A stretch of 34,666 nucleotides of DNA from Deltaproteobacteria bacterium (lineage in GTDB: Bacteria; Desulfobacterota; Binatia; UBA9968): the NCBI GenBank assembly GCA_030688735.1, contig JAUYJC010000576.1, forward strand, positions 1 to 34,666, written 5' to 3'. Shown in pieces: positions 14,955 to 23,089 of the stretch. Under the pieces are notes generated by a model. It was not told the origin of the DNA and did not search any database. It worked only from the letters and a program-made list of their open reading frames with translations. The number at the start of each line of letters is the position of its first letter. Positions within the stretch are counted from its first letter, which is position 1. A program made the translations under genes and the position numbers.

Positions 14955-15719
14955 GTGGCACAGAACAGTTTGACTCTTGTGGAGGCGAGAACACTGAGAG
15001 GGGACCTGTGGTGGGTCGAGCCCCTGCTCGTAGTTTTGGGCCTGGGAAGCTTTATTGTTTATACTACCTGGGCTGCTTTTCAAAACGCACACTATTACAT
15101 TGAGCCCTACCTATCGCCTTTCTACTCTCCGTGTGTGTCCGCAAACTGTCGGCATGTCAGTTTACCCCTGATCGGACCCTGGTGGAACCTTTCCCCGGCG
15201 TTGCTGATTCTTTGGATCCCGGGTGGATTTAGGGCGACGTGCTATTACTACCGGAAGGCTTACTACCGATCGTTTTTCTGGTTGCCGCCCGCCTGCGCTG
15301 TTCGAGACGCCGCGAAAAGCTACACGGGGGAGACACAATTCCCATTCATCCTACAAAATCTCCACCGATACTTCTTCTGGTTAGCTTTTGTGGTTTTGCT
15401 CTTTCTCTGGTGGGACGCCATCCTGGCCTTCAATTTTTCTGACGGATTTGGGATTGGAATCGGGACGTTGGTCCTCTTGATCAACGTTGTTCTGTTGTCC
15501 CTTTACAGTTTCTCGTGTCATTCCTGCCGGCATCTCTGCGGCGGCAATCTCAATTTATTTTCCAAGGCTCCTCTACGGTATCGCAGCTGGCAAATCGCAA
15601 CCCGGCTCAACGAGCACCACATGCTCTATGCCTGGATGAGTCTTGTGTGGGTTGCGTTCACGGATCTTTACGTCCGTCTGGTTGCCACGGGCACGATTTA
15701 CGACGTGAGGTTATTCTGA
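14955..15719 (+). CDS. sdhC: Succinate dehydrogenase/fumarate reductase membrane anchor subunit
   Basis: A 254-residue integral membrane protein with about five hydrophobic segments (near 25-43, 74-92, 136-155, 163-184 and 220-240), starting at GTG 14955 with GGGGGAC upstream. It contains conserved-looking histidines and cysteines ('NCRHVSLPL', 'QNLHRYFFW', 'SFSCHSCRHLCGG', 'NEHHMLYAW') expected for haem b ligands and quinone-site residues in the single-polypeptide anchors found beside SdhA/SdhB in actinobacteria and related systems. Its stop overlaps the start of the flavoprotein gene by one base, showing translational coupling. Identification rests largely on this neighbourhood. Confidence 0.8.
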   Translation: MAQNSLTLVEARTLRGDLWWVEPLLVVLGLGSFIVYTTWAAFQNAHYYIEPYLSPFYSPCVSANCRHVSLPLIGPWWNLSPALLILWIPGGFRATCYYYRKAYYRSFFWLPPACAVRDAAKSYTGETQFPFILQNLHRYFFWLAFVVLLFLWWDAILAFNFSDGFGIGIGTLVLLINVVLLSLYSFSCHSCRHLCGGNLNLFSKAPLRYRSWQIATRLNEHHMLYAWMSLVWVAFTDLYVRLVATGTIYDVRLF

Positions 15720-17521
15720 TGGCAGCGGAAGAAAAATACGAGAGTCATGAATACGATGTTGTTGTGATCGGGGCGGGTGGTGCAGGACTTCGCGCGGCCA
15801 TCGAGGCGTCGGCCCAGGGGGTCAAGACCGCTTTAGTTTGCAAGTCGCTTCTCGGAAAGGCTCACACCGTGATGGCGGAGGGCGGCATCGCCGCGGCTTT
15901 GGGAAACGTCTACCCTGAGGATAACTGGACGGTTCACTTCCGCGATACCATGCGCGGGGGAAAGCTGCTCAACAACTGGCGCATGGCCCAAATCCACGCC
16001 CAGGAGGCGCCTCAACGAGTTCTCGAGCTCGAGGAGTGGGGCGCTCTGTTCGATCGGACCAAGGAAGGACTCATTCTCCAGCGGGATTTCGGCGGCCATC
16101 GGTACGCCCGTCTCGCCCACGTAGGCGATCGCACTGGCCTGGAAATGATCCGAACTCTCCAGCAGCACGCGGTGCATAAAGGCATTGATGTTTACATGGA
16201 GTGCGCTATTCAGCGGCTGCTCAAGGACGGAGAACGGATCTGCGGCGCATTTGGCTACTGGCGGGAGAGCGGCAAATTTATCCTGTTTAAATGCAAGGCA
16301 GTAGTGCTGGCCACGGGTGGGGGTGGCAAGGCTTGGAAGATCACTTCCAACTCCTGGGAGTACACTGGGGACGGCATTACCTTGGCCCTGGATGCGGGCG
16401 CTGATCTTATTGACTTGGAGATGGTCCAGTTTCACCCCACCGGCATGGTATGGCCGCCAAGTGTGCGAGGGATTTTGGTTACCGAAGGGGTACGTGGCGA
16501 TGGAGGCACACTGAAAAACTCGGAAGGCCAGCGCTTCATGTTTAAGTATATCCCCGAATTCTTTAAGGCCGAGACCGCTGAGACAGAGCGGGAAGCGGAC
16601 GCCTGGTATGAAGACAAGAAGAACCGCCGGACCCCGGACCTGCTGCCCCGTGACGAGGTTGCCCGGGCCATCAACGCTGAGGTTAAGGCTGGAAGGGGAA
16701 CGCCCCACGGGGGAGTTTACATGGACATCGCCTCAAGACGCCCAGCCGACTATATCAAGCGGCGCCTCCCCTCGATGTACCACCAGTTCAAAGAACTGGC
16801 GGACGTGGATATTACCAAGGAGCCGATGGAGGTCGGCCCGACTTGTCACTATTTTATGGGTGGAATACGCGTGGTCCCCGACACGACCGCTGCGACGGTA
16901 CCCGGGCTCTTCGCGGCCGGCGAGGTGGCAGCCGGGCTTCACGGTGCCAACCGCCTGGGCGGCAACTCGCTTTCTGACCTTGTTGTCTTCGGTAGGCGCG
17001 CCGGCCTTTATGCCGCCGAGTATGCCAGAGCCTTCACAGGAGCCGTGACCGTCGACACCGGGCAGCTTCATGCCATAGAGCAGGAGCTGCTCGCCCCGTT
17101 CACCACCCAGGGCGGCGAGAATCCCTTTGCGCTCCATACGGACCTGCAAGAATGCATGCAGAATCTTGTCGGGATCATACGGATCGAGGCAGAGCTTAAG
17201 CTGGCGTTGGACAAGATCGCAAACTTTAGGCAGCGGTTGCAGAAGGTGCATGTGGGCGGCAACCGGCAGTACAACCCCGGTTGGCATATGGCCCTGGATT
17301 TGTATTCCATGCTTACGGTCTCCGAAGCTGTCACACTCTCGGCGATTGAACGCAAAGAGAGCCGTGGCGGCCACACGCGGGACGATTATCCCAAACCCGA
17401 CCCGAAATTCGGAAAGGTGAACGTCGTGGTAAGGAAAAAAAAGGGACAGTTAAGTGTTGCTCAGGAACTCCTCTCCGAGATCCCTGAGGAGCTTAAGAAA
17501 ATCATCGAGGTGCAACAATAA
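15719..17521 (+). CDS. sdhA: Succinate dehydrogenase/fumarate reductase flavoprotein subunit
   Basis: A 600-residue flavoprotein starting at ATG 15719, overlapping the anchor gene stop (TGATG). Motifs: FAD dinucleotide fold 'YDVVVIGAGGAGLRAA' (12-27), the flavin-linked His49 in 'GKAHTVMAEGGIAAALGN', the active-site 'MVQFHPTGM', 'LVTEGVRGDGG', and the C-terminal FAD contact 'GEVAAGLHGANRLGGNSLSD'. It oxidises succinate to fumarate or runs in reverse, passing electrons through SdhB to quinone. The presence of the His49 context suggests covalent FAD as in true quinone-linked enzymes, rather than a soluble fumarate reductase. Part of the tight sdhC-sdhA-sdhB unit. Confidence 0.95.
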   Translation: MAAEEKYESHEYDVVVIGAGGAGLRAAIEASAQGVKTALVCKSLLGKAHTVMAEGGIAAALGNVYPEDNWTVHFRDTMRGGKLLNNWRMAQIHAQEAPQRVLELEEWGALFDRTKEGLILQRDFGGHRYARLAHVGDRTGLEMIRTLQQHAVHKGIDVYMECAIQRLLKDGERICGAFGYWRESGKFILFKCKAVVLATGGGGKAWKITSNSWEYTGDGITLALDAGADLIDLEMVQFHPTGMVWPPSVRGILVTEGVRGDGGTLKNSEGQRFMFKYIPEFFKAETAETEREADAWYEDKKNRRTPDLLPRDEVARAINAEVKAGRGTPHGGVYMDIASRRPADYIKRRLPSMYHQFKELADVDITKEPMEVGPTCHYFMGGIRVVPDTTAATVPGLFAAGEVAAGLHGANRLGGNSLSDLVVFGRRAGLYAAEYARAFTGAVTVDTGQLHAIEQELLAPFTTQGGENPFALHTDLQECMQNLVGIIRIEAELKLALDKIANFRQRLQKVHVGGNRQYNPGWHMALDLYSMLTVSEAVTLSAIERKESRGGHTRDDYPKPDPKFGKVNVVVRKKKGQLSVAQELLSEIPEELKKIIEVQQ

Positions 17522-18270
17522 TGGCGACTCGGTTAGTTACGATGCGTGTTTGGCGCGGCGACCACGCGGGTGGAGCTTTTCGGGCGTATCGCGTCCCCAC
17601 CGAGGAAGGGATGGTTGTTCTGGATGTCATTCACACCATCCAGAGAACCCAGGCGAATGACCTGGCGGTCAGGTGGAACTGCAAGGCCGGTAAATGCGGA
17701 TCTTGCAGCGCCGAGATTAACGGCAAGCCTAGGCTCATGTGCATGACGCGCATGAACCTCTTTCGACCCGGTGAGTTGATTGCCGTCGCTCCTCTCAAAA
17801 CCTTTCCTTTGATTCGGGATTTGGTCACCGACGTCTCCTTTAACTACGAAAAAGCGAAAACGGTTCCCGCGTTCAAGCCGAAACCGAAAGAACCTGACGG
17901 GACCCGGCGGAAGTATCAGGAGGACATCGATCGGGGGCAGGAATTTCACACGTGCATCGAGTGTTTTTTATGCCAGAACGTGTGTCACGTCATCCGGGAT
18001 CACGAAGACAACAAGAAGTATTTTGCCGGCCCGCGCCTGTTCGTCCGCCTGGCGGCGTTGGAAATGCACCCCTTGGACACCAACGATCGCAGAGAACTCT
18101 TGAAGGAGAAGGCCGGACTTGGTTTTTGCAACATCACGAAATGCTGCACGGAAGTTTGCCCTGAGCACATTCATATTACCGACAACGCGATCATCCCTCT
18201 CAAGGAGCGCGTGGTGGATGCGTACTACGATCCATTGGCCTGGCTATTCAGGCGTGCTCGCTTTTTTTAA
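17521..18270 (+). CDS. sdhB: Succinate dehydrogenase/fumarate reductase iron-sulphur subunit
   Basis: A 249-residue Fe-S protein whose ATG overlaps the sdhA stop (TAATG). The N-terminal ferredoxin domain holds Cys54, Cys59, Cys62 and Cys74 ('RWNCKAGKCGSCSAEI', 'RLMC') for the [2Fe-2S] cluster. The C-terminal domain carries 'CIECFLCQNVCHVI' and 'CNITKCCTEVCPEHI' for the [4Fe-4S] and [3Fe-4S] (or second 4Fe) clusters. It passes electrons from the SdhA flavin to quinone at the membrane. The stop at 18270 is followed by 91 bases before the cysteine desulfurase gene, which could serve its cluster assembly. Confidence 0.95.
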   Translation: MATRLVTMRVWRGDHAGGAFRAYRVPTEEGMVVLDVIHTIQRTQANDLAVRWNCKAGKCGSCSAEINGKPRLMCMTRMNLFRPGELIAVAPLKTFPLIRDLVTDVSFNYEKAKTVPAFKPKPKEPDGTRRKYQEDIDRGQEFHTCIECFLCQNVCHVIRDHEDNKKYFAGPRLFVRLAALEMHPLDTNDRRELLKEKAGLGFCNITKCCTEVCPEHIHITDNAIIPLKERVVDAYYDPLAWLFRRARFF

Positions 18271-18361
18271 GGATTGAACATGGGACTTAAGATGGGGAGA
18301 GTGGTCGGAACCGGAATGAAAAAGACTATTAAAGGACCTTAAAAGAGGTACGGGCCTGTAT

Positions 18362-19534
18362 ATGGAATATATTTATCTCGATAACAACGCTACGACGAAG
18401 ATTGATGAGAGGGTTTTCGCGGCGATGCGGCCCTATCTCACCAATCATTTTGCTCACCCTTCAAGCCCGCATCTATTAGGGACTAAAGTTCGCGAGAAAA
18501 TCGAGCAAGCACGAGACTCGGTCGCTGTGCTTCTTGGGACAAGCCACCCAGATGAGATCGTCTTCACGAGCGGGGGAACGGAAAGCATCAATACCGCGAT
18601 CAAGGGAGTTTTGGCTGCCTCACCAACGCGAAACCACATTGTTACAACGAAAGTAGAGCATATTTCAGTTCTCAATGTCTGCCTCTACGAGGCAAACCGT
18701 CGCCGACAAGTTACTTACGTACCGGTGGATAGAGAAGGGAATTTGGACCTCGAAGAGCTAAAGCGGTCTCTTACCGATTACACGGCTGTTGTTTCTGTCA
18801 TGTGGGCGAACAACGAAACGGGTGTCGTCTTTCCGATCGAACCGATTGGGGAAATTGTCAAGGAGCGAGGGATTATATTCCACGTGGATGCCATCCAGGC
18901 CGTAGGTCGTATTCCCATTAACTTGAGAAACCTATGCTGCATCGATCTTCTTTCCGTCTCCGCACACAAATTCCACGGGCCCAAAGGGGTTGGCGCCTTA
19001 TTCGTCAGGCGGGGCACAAAGCTGCATTCGTTGATTGCCGGCGGCCCGCAGGAAGGAATGCGGCGAGCGGGGACTGAAAATGTCGCCTCTATCATCGGGA
19101 TGGGAAAGGCGGCGGAACTCGCCTCGATTTACCTTGAGGAAAAAAATACGCGTGTAAGGCAGCTTAGGGACAAGCTAGAGGCAGGAATTATCGCGGAAAT
19201 CCACGGGACAAGAGTTAACGGCAATCGAGAGAAGCGCATTCCTAACACTACCAATATAACTTTCAGCGGTTGCGGAGCGGGCAAACTACTAAAGGGCATG
19301 GAGACCCACGGCATCTATGTTACCTCTGGTGCAGCTTGTACCGGGGGACTCAGTCCCTCCCATGTGCTTGTGGCAATGGGACTCACTCCGCCGGAGGCCC
19401 TTTCGTCGATTCGGTTTGGGCTCAGTCGTTACAACACAGAGGCGGAGATCGACTATGTCATAGGTGTTCTAGCCATGATCGCAAAGAATTTTAAAACTGG
19501 CGTTGGTCTTTCAGCAGCCGCATCCCTTAAATAA
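18362..19534 (+). CDS. nifS: Cysteine desulfurase (NifS/IscS family)
   Basis: A 390-residue PLP enzyme. It begins 'MEYIYLDNNATTKIDERV', the typical class start, with the PLP-contacting 'TSGGTESIN' (69-77) and His100 in 'TTKVEHISVL', the PLP Schiff-base Lys203 in 'SVSAHKFHGPKGVG' and the catalytic persulfide Cys326 in 'TSGAACTGGLSPSHVL'. It removes sulphur from cysteine for Fe-S cluster building. The short active loop and 'SHK(F)HGPKG' fit the IscS/NifS group I rather than SufS. No scaffold protein (IscU/NifU) follows, so it is a solitary copy, probably serving the Fe-S proteins of this block (SdhB, the HyfI-like subunit). The symbol reflects the family only. Confidence 0.92.
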   Translation: MEYIYLDNNATTKIDERVFAAMRPYLTNHFAHPSSPHLLGTKVREKIEQARDSVAVLLGTSHPDEIVFTSGGTESINTAIKGVLAASPTRNHIVTTKVEHISVLNVCLYEANRRRQVTYVPVDREGNLDLEELKRSLTDYTAVVSVMWANNETGVVFPIEPIGEIVKERGIIFHVDAIQAVGRIPINLRNLCCIDLLSVSAHKFHGPKGVGALFVRRGTKLHSLIAGGPQEGMRRAGTENVASIIGMGKAAELASIYLEEKNTRVRQLRDKLEAGIIAEIHGTRVNGNREKRIPNTTNITFSGCGAGKLLKGMETHGIYVTSGAACTGGLSPSHVLVAMGLTPPEALSSIRFGLSRYNTEAEIDYVIGVLAMIAKNFKTGVGLSAAASLK

Positions 19535-19609
19535 AAACAATTTCGTGAACGCAACCGTGTGTCCACAATTAGTACTCGGAACCTCCATTCAACTGCGCGG
19601 AGGAAAACG

Positions 19610-20074
19610 GTGAACGCCAAGAAGGAACGCGAGCTTCTCGTTGCGGGACTTGAAAAGCTTTTACGGGAAGAGAGTAAAATCGTAGAGGAGTACCGCGCCT
19701 TGGCGGAGATGCTCGAAAGTATCCCGGTCAGTCTTCTCCTTGACTGGGTTGTCATAGAAGAGGAAGCCCACCACACGATCTTAAGTAACATTATTCACTC
19801 TCTCAAACAGACTGTCCAGACGGGAAGCGAAACCGGTGTGGATGGCCTGGAGACGGAAAGAGAGACAATGCTGTGCTGGGTTAAAAGGCTCAGACTAAAA
19901 GAGCAAACAGTAGTTGCCGCTTGTCGCTCTTTGAAAAGCCAAGCCTCGCGGGAGAATCGAGGTGTAGTAAACGCTTTTCTAGATGCGTTGGTTATGGACA
20001 GCGAAAAGCATCAGAGGTTTCTTCTGGCGGTCGAAAAAACAGTCGAAAACATGATCATGAATCGGCCTCAATAA
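19610..20074 (+). CDS. Ferritin-like four-helix protein (putative di-iron), unrecognised family
   Basis: A 154-residue all-helical protein. The start is taken at GTG 19610 because GCGGAGG lies seven bases before it; GTG 19559 is in frame but lacks a site. Four helices are evident with acidic/histidine pairs at ferritin-like spacing: 'ESKIVEEYRALAEML' (Glu26/27), 'LDWVVIEEEAHHTILSN' (Glu51 with His54/His55), 'KRLRLKEQTVVAACRSL' (Glu98) and 'LDALVMDSEKHQRFLLAV' (Asp130, Glu132, His134). This pattern fits rubrerythrin/ferritin-like di-iron bundles, though a metal-free bundle remains possible. It lies 75 bases after the cysteine desulfurase gene, a context that would suit iron handling or oxidative protection. 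Confidence 0.6.
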   Translation: MNAKKERELLVAGLEKLLREESKIVEEYRALAEMLESIPVSLLLDWVVIEEEAHHTILSNIIHSLKQTVQTGSETGVDGLETERETMLCWVKRLRLKEQTVVAACRSLKSQASRENRGVVNAFLDALVMDSEKHQRFLLAVEKTVENMIMNRPQ

Positions 20075-20296
20075 CGGCACGAAAAACAGGCGAAAGCTTA
20101 CTGCTACCGAAAGCGGGTCGTCACGAGAAATGAAAAGCAAAGACAAGATTGTTTTTATGTGTGTCAGCTTCTCAACATGTGGTCTGATTTATTATTCTTG
20201 GTTACTGCACCTTCCGTTGAGGTGAGCAGTAGGACTCAAACCGGCAACGTCCGGGTGGGGAATTAGGCATTGCACCGTGAATGAATGGAGGAGAAT

Positions 20297-20578
20297 ATGG
20301 GTAATAAGCTCTACGTGGGTGGTCTGCCCTATTCAGTAACCGAAGGGCAGCTGGAAGAGATCTTTTCCAAGCACGGCTCCGTACTATCAGCTCACGTAAT
20401 CTCTGATAAATTCAGCGGAAAGTCTCGGGGCTTCGGCTTTGTCGAAATGGCCTCATCAGAGGAGGCCAAAAGGGCCATCGAGGCCCTGAATGGCACGGAC
20501 CTTGAAGGCCGAACCCTCATTGTCAATGAGGCAAGGCCTCAAGAGAGACGGCAAGGGCCCGGGCGTGACCGCTGGTAG
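20297..20578 (+). CDS. RRM-type RNA-binding protein
   Basis: A 93-residue single RNA-recognition motif. RNP2 is 'KLYVGGLPY' (4-12) and RNP1 is 'KSRGFGFVEM' (42-51), followed by 'AKRAIEALNGTDLEGRTLIV' and an Arg-rich tail. The start ATG 20297 has GGAGGAG four bases upstream; the in-frame ATG at 20285 overlaps that site and is less likely. Bacterial proteins of this size are single-stranded RNA binders found mostly in cyanobacteria and other environmental lineages and are often cold- or stress-linked. It is separated from both neighbours by more than 200 bases and is likely its own transcript. Confidence 0.93.
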   Translation: MGNKLYVGGLPYSVTEGQLEEIFSKHGSVLSAHVISDKFSGKSRGFGFVEMASSEEAKRAIEALNGTDLEGRTLIVNEARPQERRQGPGRDRW

Positions 20579-20812
20579 TTTTTCCTCTCCGTAATCTTGC
20601 GGATGGCTTAAAACGCCTTTAAAAGTTGAACTCTCACTGGTACAACCTACCATCGGCTTGGCAAGTACAGCCCCGCTGCTCCGTTCCTTGCAGAGACGGA
20701 TTCGCGCCCGTGGCCACAGTTGGCCTCGTCATGATTCCGCGCCGGTGAAGTATGACCTTCCACTAAGAAGCTATTGCTACCTGCTTCAGGGAATTTAGCT
20801 GGTGCAGGATCG

Positions 20813-20821
20813 TGTTATAAT
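20813..20821 (+). promoter_or_regulatory. Extended -10 promoter upstream of the Enzyme I gene
   Basis: TGTTATAAT at 20813-20821 is an exact extended -10 (TGn followed by TATAAT). No good -35 hexamer is at the right distance, as is common for extended -10 promoters. Transcription would start at about 20828, giving a leader of about 20 bases that contains the GGGGGGG ribosome binding site of the gene at 20849. Confidence 0.6.
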
Positions 20822-20848
20822 TGGAATTCGAACAGGGGGGGATAAGAC

Positions 20849-22582
20849 GTGATCAAAGGGATGGCGGTGTCGCGTGGCATAGGTCGAGGTTCGGCATACG
20901 TTATGACGGCGCAGTCCGTGCAAGTTGGCTTGATTGAGGAAGGAGATACGGGTCGAGAAGTTTCTCGCTTTCGATCTGCGCTCCGCGAGGCTGAAAGCCA
21001 GCTCTCAGGCTTGTATCAAAAGGTTCGAGAGGGCATAGGTTCTCAAGCTGCGGAGGTGTTCACCGCCCAGGCTCTGATCCTCAATGATTCGTACTTTATT
21101 CAGAGGGTTTCCGTACTGATCGAAACACAGCGCATGAACGTGGAAGGCGCGTTGAGCCAGGTGATTGACCAGGCTTCCCATGCTTTCGTGATGATGGAAG
21201 ACCCTTATATCCGAGAGCGTGCCGCCGACATTCGCGACGTGGGCCGCCGGATTCTGTCTATTCTGGCCACTCAAACCAGGAGCCAAGGAGCCGCGATTCC
21301 GGAAGGGACCATTATTGTCGCCGACGAATTGCTGCCATCGCTCATAGCTGACCTCGAATATTCGAAGGTGCGGGCGCTCGTAACAGGGCGCGGCGGAAAG
21401 ATGGGCCACGCCGCGATACTGGCCCGTTCCCTAGGAATCCCGGTCGTGTCCGACATCCACGAGGCCACTACCAGTATACACACCGGCGATCTATTGATAG
21501 TGGACGGTTCGGCGGGCCTGGTGTTCATCAATCCCAATGACTCGATAGTGCAGGAATACGTAAACCTCGAACGCGATTTCCTCGCTGAGCGGGAGACGAT
21601 GAAAGCCCTTGTGGATCTTCCCGCCTGCACACGTGACGGCGTCACGGTAAAATTGCTCGCAAACATTGGCAAGACAGCCGATGTGGAAGCGGCGCTGCTT
21701 TTCAAAGCCGACGGTATCGGCCTCTTTCGAACCGAATTCGGCTTCCTGATACGGGATCATTTCCCCACAGAAGAAGAACAATATGCGATCCTTAAGAACG
21801 TCGCAGAACAGTTCCACCCGCGACCGGTTACGGTTCGCCTGCTGGATCTGGGTGGGGACAAAGGGTTACCTTATTTTCCGCTTGCCCAGACGCAAAACCC
21901 GGCGTTGTCTGAGCGAGGTATACGGTTAATGCTGAAGCATCGAAACATTTTGGAAAGTCAGATACGCGCGATTCTCCGCGCGAGCTCCGATCATCCCATA
22001 TCCATCTTAATTCCGATGATATCAGGCTTGGAGGAAGTGAGAGAAGTCCGGCACCTTCTAGAGTCAGTCAAGGAGTCCTTCAAGTCGGAGGGACGGGGTT
22101 TCAACTCTTCCATTCGGCTTGGGGTGATGATCGAGACTCCGGCAGCCGCGTTGATGGTGGGAGCGTTGGCGAGAGAAGTGGATTTTTTCAGTCTGGGCAC
22201 GAACGATCTTGTGCAGTATATCCTGGTTGCGGACCGGGGCGATCCCGGCATGGCGCCTTATTACCGACCAGCTCATCCTGCGCTGTTAAAGATCATTCGC
22301 TCCGTGATAAGGACCATCAACCCGGAAACGAAAGACCTTGCCATTTGTGGTGAAATCGCCGGAGATCCTTTTTATTTCGAGCTTCTCTTGGGATTAGGAT
22401 TGAGGTGTTTTAGCGTCGTACCGACGGAGATATTAGAGATCAAAAACATTATCCGGTCCATTTCGCTTCCAGAAGCTGAAAAAGTGGCGCGGCAGGCGCT
22501 CACCATGAGCACCGCTTTGGAGGTTGAAAATTTCCTGGAGAAGCGGTGGCAGGCCAAGAATCCAGTGGTGAGAGAGATTTAA
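20849..22582 (+). CDS. ptsI: Phosphoenolpyruvate-protein phosphotransferase (PTS Enzyme I)
   Basis: A 577-residue protein starting at GTG 20849 behind a run of G's (20835-20841). Domain order is that of Enzyme I: HPr-binding/N-terminal helical domain (about 1-140), phosphohistidine domain with His187 in 'TGRGGKMGHAAILARSLGIP', and the PEP-binding barrel with 'GIGLFRTEFGFL', 'VRLLDLGGDKG', 'FFSLGTNDLVQYILVADRGD' and the catalytic Cys region 'LAICGEIAGDPFYF'. It transfers phosphate from PEP to HPr. In most Enzyme I proteins the residues before the histidine are Thr-Ser; here they are Met-Gly. No HPr or EII gene is in the window, so it may feed a regulatory branch, or HPr may be encoded elsewhere. 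Confidence 0.93.
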   Translation: MIKGMAVSRGIGRGSAYVMTAQSVQVGLIEEGDTGREVSRFRSALREAESQLSGLYQKVREGIGSQAAEVFTAQALILNDSYFIQRVSVLIETQRMNVEGALSQVIDQASHAFVMMEDPYIRERAADIRDVGRRILSILATQTRSQGAAIPEGTIIVADELLPSLIADLEYSKVRALVTGRGGKMGHAAILARSLGIPVVSDIHEATTSIHTGDLLIVDGSAGLVFINPNDSIVQEYVNLERDFLAERETMKALVDLPACTRDGVTVKLLANIGKTADVEAALLFKADGIGLFRTEFGFLIRDHFPTEEEQYAILKNVAEQFHPRPVTVRLLDLGGDKGLPYFPLAQTQNPALSERGIRLMLKHRNILESQIRAILRASSDHPISILIPMISGLEEVREVRHLLESVKESFKSEGRGFNSSIRLGVMIETPAAALMVGALAREVDFFSLGTNDLVQYILVADRGDPGMAPYYRPAHPALLKIIRSVIRTINPETKDLAICGEIAGDPFYFELLLGLGLRCFSVVPTEILEIKNIIRSISLPEAEKVARQALTMSTALEVENFLEKRWQAKNPVVREI

Positions 22583-22651
22583 CGGATCCCACAAATTTAT
22601 GAAAAGGTCGCAGGTGGCTGCGAGGTTTAATTGATTTTATACACACTATAT

Positions 22652-22671
22652 AGTAATATTCGAATATGCTA
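22652..22671. promoter_or_regulatory. Operator-like palindrome at the start of the second ArsR gene
   Basis: ATATTCGAATAT (22656-22667) is a perfect 12-base palindrome that overlaps the ATG at 22666. The wider site AGTAATATTCGAATATGCTA closely matches the reverse complement of the site upstream of the first ArsR gene (8660-8679), differing by one-base insertions and one extra G. A -10-like TATAGT lies at 22649-22654. Autoregulation by an ArsR protein is the simplest reading. Confidence 0.6.
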
Positions 22672-23010
22672 GATGTTGGCGACCAGCTGCAAATTTTCAA
22701 AACAGAATTCTTCCGGGCGCTGGCGCACCCTATTAGGATCCGCATTCTTGAGATCCTTTCTGACGGCGATAGAAGCGTTCAGGAGCTGCAGGACGAACTT
22801 AAAGTTGACCAGCCATTAGTCTCGCAGCAGCTTGCCGTGCTGCGAGGCAAAAATATCGTTGCCTCTCGAAAACTCGGTACGACGGTCAAGTACGCAATCC
22901 GGGATCCTCTAGTCGGAGATCTACTCAAGACCGCTCGCCTCATATTCGAGAACCACCTGAAAGATACGCAAACTATGCTGCGGGAGTTGCGCAAGCAGGG
23001 ACGCGCCTAG
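22666..23010 (+). CDS. ArsR-family winged-helix transcriptional regulator (cysteine-free), second copy
   Basis: A 114-residue ArsR/SmtB-type protein: 'FKTEFFRALAHPIRIRILEI' (helix 1 and the 'ALAHP.R' signature), 'DQPLVSQQLAVLRGKNIVAS' (recognition helix) and 'TTVKYAIRDPL' (wing). It is clearly paralogous to the regulator at 8724 ('RDPL', 'ALAHP.R', 'SRK.G'). It has no cysteine and hence no classical metal or persulfide site. No ribosome binding site precedes ATG 22666 and the putative -10 is only 12 bases upstream, so the transcript may be leaderless. It sits directly before the complex I-like operon and is its likely regulator. Confidence 0.9.
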   Translation: MLDVGDQLQIFKTEFFRALAHPIRIRILEILSDGDRSVQELQDELKVDQPLVSQQLAVLRGKNIVASRKLGTTVKYAIRDPLVGDLLKTARLIFENHLKDTQTMLRELRKQGRA

Positions 23011-23089
23011 TGCTGCTGTCATAAAGCAATCGTGTGGATAAGCCACGTAGGCAAGCCGATAGCGAATTGAGGAGCGTAGAACCGAACCT

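Noticed and set aside
18280-18342. 20-codon frame beginning 'MGLKMGRVVG' between sdhB and nifS
   Set aside because: Far too short and without a recognisable motif; more likely chance.
20130-20225. 31-residue frame with a hydrophobic middle between the ferritin-like and RRM genes
   Set aside because: No good ribosome binding site and too short to support without homologues.
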